From: Bacteroidota bacterium
Lineage (GTDB): Bacteria; Bacteroidota; Bacteroidia; Chitinophagales; Chitinophagaceae
DNA length: 9,870 nt
Assembly: GCA_023396345.1 (NCBI GenBank)
Contig: JAEWWO010000245.1
Location: 1 to 9,870 of the forward strand
Reading direction: 5' to 3'
Part shown: in pieces, positions 5,866 to 9,870 of the stretch
Layout: every line of letters begins with the position of its first letter
How positions within the stretch are numbered: position 1 is the stretch's first letter
The notes under the pieces: model-generated
Databases searched by the model: none
What the model was told of the DNA's origin: nothing
What the model saw: only the letters and a program-made list of their open reading frames with translations
Program-made: the position numbers and the translations under genes

Positions 5866-8800
5866 AATTATCTGATTTCTCTTTCTCTTTGTTTCTGAAA
5901 TATTTTCTTTCCTTTCTTTTGGTGCCGGGCAAGCCAACACTGGATTTGAGACCACTAATCGCTGTTTTGATAATCTGATTGATAGGAGATTTTTCTTTCA
6001 TCCTTATATCAAAAATCGGAGAGGGTTTTCCATTGTTATTATTGCGGATAATCAACGCATTGGCAAGCCAGGAAGCAATTTTATGATAAAACTTCTGATT
6101 GGGTAAATTCTTTTTGTTGAGCATACGCATTTTAAGTCCGGTGTAATACATTTTCATTTCGCCTTTAGAGTAGTCATTGTTTGCATAAGCAAACATACGC
6201 AGGCTGTCCAATTGCCCTTGTGCTACATCAAAGCCAATCATCGGTACGAGTAATTTATTAAATACTTTTAAATCAACAGGTCCTGTATATAAATTCATAT
6301 TATAACCATACAAAGAGTCAGTGTAGGATTGATTGATTCTTAAATGTGTTTTCAATTCATTTAAAACATCTGCAGAGGCTACAATGTACAAACTGTCTGT
6401 GTTCTCTAAATTATGATTTTTTATATTATAGAAAGTGGCGTTTAAATTTGAAACGGGAATAATGGCAAGTGTGTCTGTTTTGTCGGTAACTTCCCAATAT
6501 TCTACATACATATTTTTAGCGGTTACACTATCGATATCAACTTTGGAAGAAATGTTTTTAAACTTTTCTGCAAACAGCGGTTTTGTTTTGGTTGCAGTAT
6601 CTTCCTGTGTTCTGTCTTTAACTGTTCTGAGATTTACATCATTCACTTCTACACCACCTATAACCAGAATGCTGTCATCAATATATTTTTCCATATCAAA
6701 TGGTCCCCCGGTAATTAATCCCGTAGTGAATGTGAGATGATCCTGATTAAAAGCTTTTTTAATTTTATATTCTTCCAGCGGCTGAACAGGGCGCATGCCG
6801 AACGAATCTATTTTAAAATAACCGTTGTTGAACTGCAGATTGTTCCAGTTGAGATAATTATTTACAGTGGTAAGACTTCCGCTGGTGCCCGTCATTAAAA
6901 GGTTTGAGCTGTTTTTGAGAATGTCGCCCACCTTCGGATGTCGGGAGTTTAAAGCAATATTGCGTACGTCCCCATTGTCTAAGGTTACGGTAATATTATT
7001 TTTACCTAAGCTGTCGAATTTTAATTTATCTAAAGAAAGGATGTTGGCATTAGTGCTCCAGTGCATCGCTTTGTTTTCATCTTTTTCAAAAACTACGTTT
7101 TCAAATTCCAGGTTGAGTTTGTTATCGTTGGTGGCAAATTTCTTACCCTTATTATTCATAAATTCAAAATAGGTAAGATAGATTTTTAAGAGGTCTGCCG
7201 ATGCAGGAACATTTTCGTTTGAAGTAAAATTATTCAACTGCACAAAACTTTCATACTTATTTCCCTGCCAGCTAATCAAGGATGGCATTTCTCCTTTGCC
7301 TTCAAATTCAAGTTGCACATTCGGACGTTTCAACAGTAAAGAACCAACAGAAATGGATGGAGATTTTTTTGTATTCGTACTTACTGCAGAATCTTTTTTA
7401 CCCAGCTTTGCATACACATCCGGCTCTTCAATAACAAGACTGTTCACGTGTACATTTCCGTTAATTATTTGCGAGATGTCGGGTATAATGGTTATTTGAG
7501 GAATGATGCCTACGATGGAATCTTTCGCATCAACTTTTCTGAAAGTAATATCATTAATAACACTATTATTGTTGTCTGTGATGTGCAAACGCTCAATGGA
7601 TAACAGTTGCACAGGACTGCGCATACTAAAATCTCTACCCTGAAACTGTAAGCCATAAATGGCGGGCTTTCCGCCGGAAACCAATGCTACTTTATCTACA
7701 GATAATATTTCAAAATATCCGTTAATGTCCTGCTCATCAATATTTATTGCTAATTGTGTATTTCTTCCTCTGATATTATTAATTGCAATGGGTGTGCTTT
7801 GGCTTTGATTGTTTGTGTTTGTTTGTTGCTGATTATTTCCCGTTCTGTTAACGGTTACATTTCCTCTGTTCCAGCTTATGTTGTTCAGTTCAATTTTATC
7901 ATCATTATCATCCAGCAAAATTGTATGAATGGCTACATCATTTAACCGTGCATTTACACCTTTATCTTTTAGCAGAAGTGCAGAAGCCGTAAGACCATCA
8001 TTATCATTTACCAATCGTAAATTTTGAATGCTTACATTTGTACTGTTTTTAATAAACACAGCCTCTTTGGTATATAAATTGGCAACTGATTGTTTCAGGT
8101 TTTTTACCTGTTTTGATGCTGTAAGATTATTGGGAAGTAAAGATAAATCTGTATTGTACAGTTGCAATCTTCCGCCTTTTTTCAGTCTGACGAGAATATT
8201 GCCATTTACTATTTCCAGATTGCTTAAACTCATTGATTCATCAATGGAATTAAGCGTTTCGAAAATATTTCTTGATTGTCCGTTGTTGTTATTTCCTGCA
8301 ACTATATCAATATTCGGGTTTATAAATTTCGCATTGTTTGCCTGAAATTTGTTTTCATACAACAAAGCTTCCCAGGATAAATCTCTCAATTCAAACTTAG
8401 ACATTTTTAAATCTTTCTGTACCACACCACCTGCATTTTCCTGAAAGGAAAAATTGTAGAGATTGAGCGCTTTATCTAAAAATTTTAATGAATCAAATGC
8501 AAAGGCAAATCTGCCGTCGTTAAGCGTTGTTTTGTAATTGTATAAACTCAGCAAGAAACTGCCAAACTGCACTGGATTTGCTGCTTTGCGGTCGATAACG
8601 AAGTCCGTTATTTCTATCTGATTATTTTTAGAAACAAATTTGTTTACGTTTCCTTCTTTATGTGTGTTGATGTTGATATCGGCATTCTGTACTACCAGTT
8701 TATTCAACTGTAAATCGCCAAATAAAGATTTTACAATACTATCAACATTCGGTGGACCCTGATTAGCAGACTTATCTTTATTTGCAGTGGTACGGATATC

Positions 8801-9772
8801 TAAAAACACATCAGGATTTAAGCAATATACAGAATCCGCTTTTACCAATTCGGAGCTGTAAAAAGCATCAAAATCAATACCGGTTAATTTTAGTTTGTCG
8901 AAGAAAACATTGGCAGAAGTGCCTGCTGTATCCTCGCCGATTGACCGGTAAGTGCAACTGTCAAATTCTACACGCTGATCCTGTAGAGTAACCCTGAAAT
9001 TTTTGAAGCTGAGAAAATGTTTTCCGCCCGGAAATACCATATCCTGATTAGAAGTTTGTATGGCTATTTCATCAGTAAATTGTAAGGATTGTTGTTCCTG
9101 AGTTTTGGCAATAGAAGCACTGTCAACCTGTAAATTATACAATCGGATGTCAATATTATCAACTAAAAACGGAACTTCTTCGGGCCTTACTTTGTTTACA
9201 AGAGAAAAGCTGCCATCGTCAAGAACAAAACGGTTTATTTTCAATTCACGGATTACATTGTTGATAGTATTTGTAATACGACCGATTTCTTCCGCTACAG
9301 AAAAGTTTCCATTTTCATCGGCGTTTTTAACTTTGGGTTGGTTGACAGATTGCGGATTCTCTCTAAGCCTTGTAACTACCACTTCCGGAGAATAAATATG
9401 AATGGAATCTATAAGAATTCTGTTGAACAACAACGGTAAAAACCCTGTAGCTTTAATGGCTATCTGATTCGATTTAAAAAGATATTGGGTAGCAGCTGTG
9501 GTATCCTTGCTGCGCAAGACAGCATTGTTCAGTTCAATTTTATTGGTAATCCAGTTGAATTTAAATTCTTCAACAACCAGCTGAATATTGCCGTTGGACT
9601 GGCGTTCAACAATTCTTTCCAGCGCTCTTTCGGAATGATTCAGAAACCAGAAATTAAAAGCAAGTAAAACGGTAGCCACCATTCCCAGAAATATTAAAAC
9701 AACTCTGAACCATAATCGTTTGAAACGGAGTTTTTTTAATTTTAATTCTCTAAGGTTTATCTTCTTTTTCAA
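5864..9772 (-). CDS. Large AsmA-like envelope protein with single N-terminal membrane anchor
   Basis: This 1302-aa protein has a very basic N-terminus (residues 2-23), one membrane helix at about 22-44, and a long beta-strand-rich body. The topology matches AsmA/YhdP/TamB-type proteins, anchored in the inner membrane and extending into the periplasm, where relatives act in envelope lipid transport. A proline-centred repeat recurs: IDSIHIYSPEVVV (121-133), ADSVYCLNPDVFLDI (312-326), ANNAKFINPNIDIV (478-491), VNSLVIEEPDVYAKL (776-790) and VGSLLLKRPNVQLEF (809-823). Asn/Gln-rich linkers sit at 493-501, 645-659 and 1244-1247. The C-terminal part (about 1165-1280: VPMIGFDVAQGQLDSL, GEMKMYYTGLKM, AISGLKSSVGL) resembles the conserved end of Bacteroidota AsmA-like proteins, and a basic tail follows. 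The start is TTG at 9772, because an in-frame TAA lies two codons upstream and the next ATG (residue 31) would cut into the membrane helix. No Shine-Dalgarno is seen. The gene probably stands alone behind its own promoter. Family assignment rests on architecture and motif, not a search. Confidence 0.78.
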   Translation of the reverse strand: MKKKINLRELKLKKLRFKRLWFRVVLIFLGMVATVLLAFNFWFLNHSERALERIVERQSNGNIQLVVEEFKFNWITNKIELNNAVLRSKDTTAATQYLFKSNQIAIKATGFLPLLFNRILIDSIHIYSPEVVVTRLRENPQSVNQPKVKNADENGNFSVAEEIGRITNTINNVIRELKINRFVLDDGSFSLVNKVRPEEVPFLVDNIDIRLYNLQVDSASIAKTQEQQSLQFTDEIAIQTSNQDMVFPGGKHFLSFKNFRVTLQDQRVEFDSCTYRSIGEDTAGTSANVFFDKLKLTGIDFDAFYSSELVKADSVYCLNPDVFLDIRTTANKDKSANQGPPNVDSIVKSLFGDLQLNKLVVQNADININTHKEGNVNKFVSKNNQIEITDFVIDRKAANPVQFGSFLLSLYNYKTTLNDGRFAFAFDSLKFLDKALNLYNFSFQENAGGVVQKDLKMSKFELRDLSWEALLYENKFQANNAKFINPNIDIVAGNNNNGQSRNIFETLNSIDESMSLSNLEIVNGNILVRLKKGGRLQLYNTDLSLLPNNLTASKQVKNLKQSVANLYTKEAVFIKNSTNVSIQNLRLVNDNDGLTASALLLKDKGVNARLNDVAIHTILLDDNDDKIELNNISWNRGNVTVNRTGNNQQQTNTNNQSQSTPIAINNIRGRNTQLAINIDEQDINGYFEILSVDKVALVSGGKPAIYGLQFQGRDFSMRSPVQLLSIERLHITDNNNSVINDITFRKVDAKDSIVGIIPQITIIPDISQIINGNVHVNSLVIEEPDVYAKLGKKDSAVSTNTKKSPSISVGSLLLKRPNVQLEFEGKGEMPSLISWQGNKYESFVQLNNFTSNENVPASADLLKIYLTYFEFMNNKGKKFATNDNKLNLEFENVVFEKDENKAMHWSTNANILSLDKLKFDSLGKNNITVTLDNGDVRNIALNSRHPKVGDILKNSSNLLMTGTSGSLTTVNNYLNWNNLQFNNGYFKIDSFGMRPVQPLEEYKIKKAFNQDHLTFTTGLITGGPFDMEKYIDDSILVIGGVEVNDVNLRTVKDRTQEDTATKTKPLFAEKFKNISSKVDIDSVTAKNMYVEYWEVTDKTDTLAIIPVSNLNATFYNIKNHNLENTDSLYIVASADVLNELKTHLRINQSYTDSLYGYNMNLYTGPVDLKVFNKLLVPMIGFDVAQGQLDSLRMFAYANNDYSKGEMKMYYTGLKMRMLNKKNLPNQKFYHKIASWLANALIIRNNNNGKPSPIFDIRMKEKSPINQIIKTAISGLKSSVGLPGTKRKERKYFRNKEKEKSDN

Positions 9773-9795
9773 TACTTATAAATCAATCGGTTATG

Positions 9796-9825
9796 CAAAA
9801 TTAATGCTATTTTGTTTTAATCAAC
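9796..9825 (-). promoter_or_regulatory. Promoter of the AsmA-like gene
   Basis: Read on the minus strand, TAATTTTG (9803-9796) matches the Bacteroidota -7 consensus TAnnTTTG exactly. GTTG (9825-9822), three of four bases of the TTTG -33 element, lies 18 nt upstream. Transcription would start near 9789-9791, leaving a leader of only about 17-19 nt before the TTG start at 9772. This is the best promoter match in the window and supports that start. Confidence 0.6.
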
Positions 9826-9854
9826 TAAGTTATGTCTTTTTTAACTGAAAGCAC

Positions 9855-9870
9855 AAAAAAACTGCTTCGT
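9855..9870 (-). terminator. Possible half of a terminator cut by the window edge
   Basis: On the minus strand the edge reads ACGAAGCAG followed by seven T's (9861-9855). This looks like the right arm and U-tract of an intrinsic terminator for a minus-strand gene lying beyond the window. The left arm would be outside, so pairing cannot be tested. Apart from the 9796-9825 promoter, nothing else is seen in 9773-9870. Confidence 0.25.

Noticed and set aside
6435..9667. Several plus-strand open frames of 60-105 codons inside the AsmA-like gene
   Set aside because: They lie antisense to a long, motif-bearing 1302-codon frame and show no recognisable family or sensible initiation context; treated as chance open frames.
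1..9870. CRISPR array, tRNA, rRNA, transposase, phage or defence genes
   Set aside because: No regularly spaced direct repeats, no recognisable tRNA cloverleaf or rRNA sequence, and no recombinase or defence motifs were seen on either strand.

Overview
The window looks like a chromosomal stretch from an AT-rich member of the Bacteroidota, most likely Chitinophagaceae or a close relative. This is inferred, not proven. The support is: no Shine-Dalgarno sequence before any of the four visible starts; promoter-like sites of the Bacteroidota type (TTTG, about 18-21 nt, TAnnTTTG); a metzincin of the DUF5118/DUF5117/DUF4953 architecture common in this phylum; and an intergenic purine-rich 'GGAAAATTGAAAAT'-style repeat of a kind often seen in these genomes.

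Layout from left to right. (1) 1-468, plus strand: the C-terminal two thirds of a YebC/PmpR-family regulator, cut by the window edge. (2) 469-664: intergenic, with a strong rho-independent terminator at 562-593 and a possible promoter just before it, so a short RNA or leader is conceivable. (3) 665-3202, plus: a secreted 845-aa zinc metalloprotease with a full metzincin signature and Met-turn. (4) 3203-3273: a perfect 24-nt palindrome, probably a terminator. (5) 3274-4575, plus: a 433-aa Lgt-like prolipoprotein diacylglyceryl transferase whose fold signatures are present but several active-site positions differ from E. coli Lgt. (6) 4576-4949: a long noncoding gap with purine-rich degenerate repeats wrapped around a two-hairpin module, then an AT-rich promoter region. 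(7) 4950-5816, plus: a YpfJ/KPN_02809-type membrane-anchored neutral zinc metallopeptidase. (8) 5834-5865: a hairpin shared by two convergent genes. (9) 5864-9772, minus: a 1302-aa AsmA-like envelope protein with one N-terminal membrane anchor. It starts at TTG, behind a near-consensus promoter at 9796-9825. (10) 9826-9870: no gene seen, with what may be half of a terminator at the edge.

Four of the five genes act in or across the cell envelope (secreted protease, lipoprotein-modifying enzyme, anchored peptidase, AsmA-like protein), but terminators or gaps separate them, so they do not look like one operon. I see no tRNA, rRNA, CRISPR array, transposase, phage gene or defence system. The most unusual items are the altered catalytic positions in the Lgt-like protein, the hairpin-containing intergenic mosaic, the repeated proline-centred motif in the AsmA-like protein, and the paired loss of two cysteines in the YpfJ-like peptidase.
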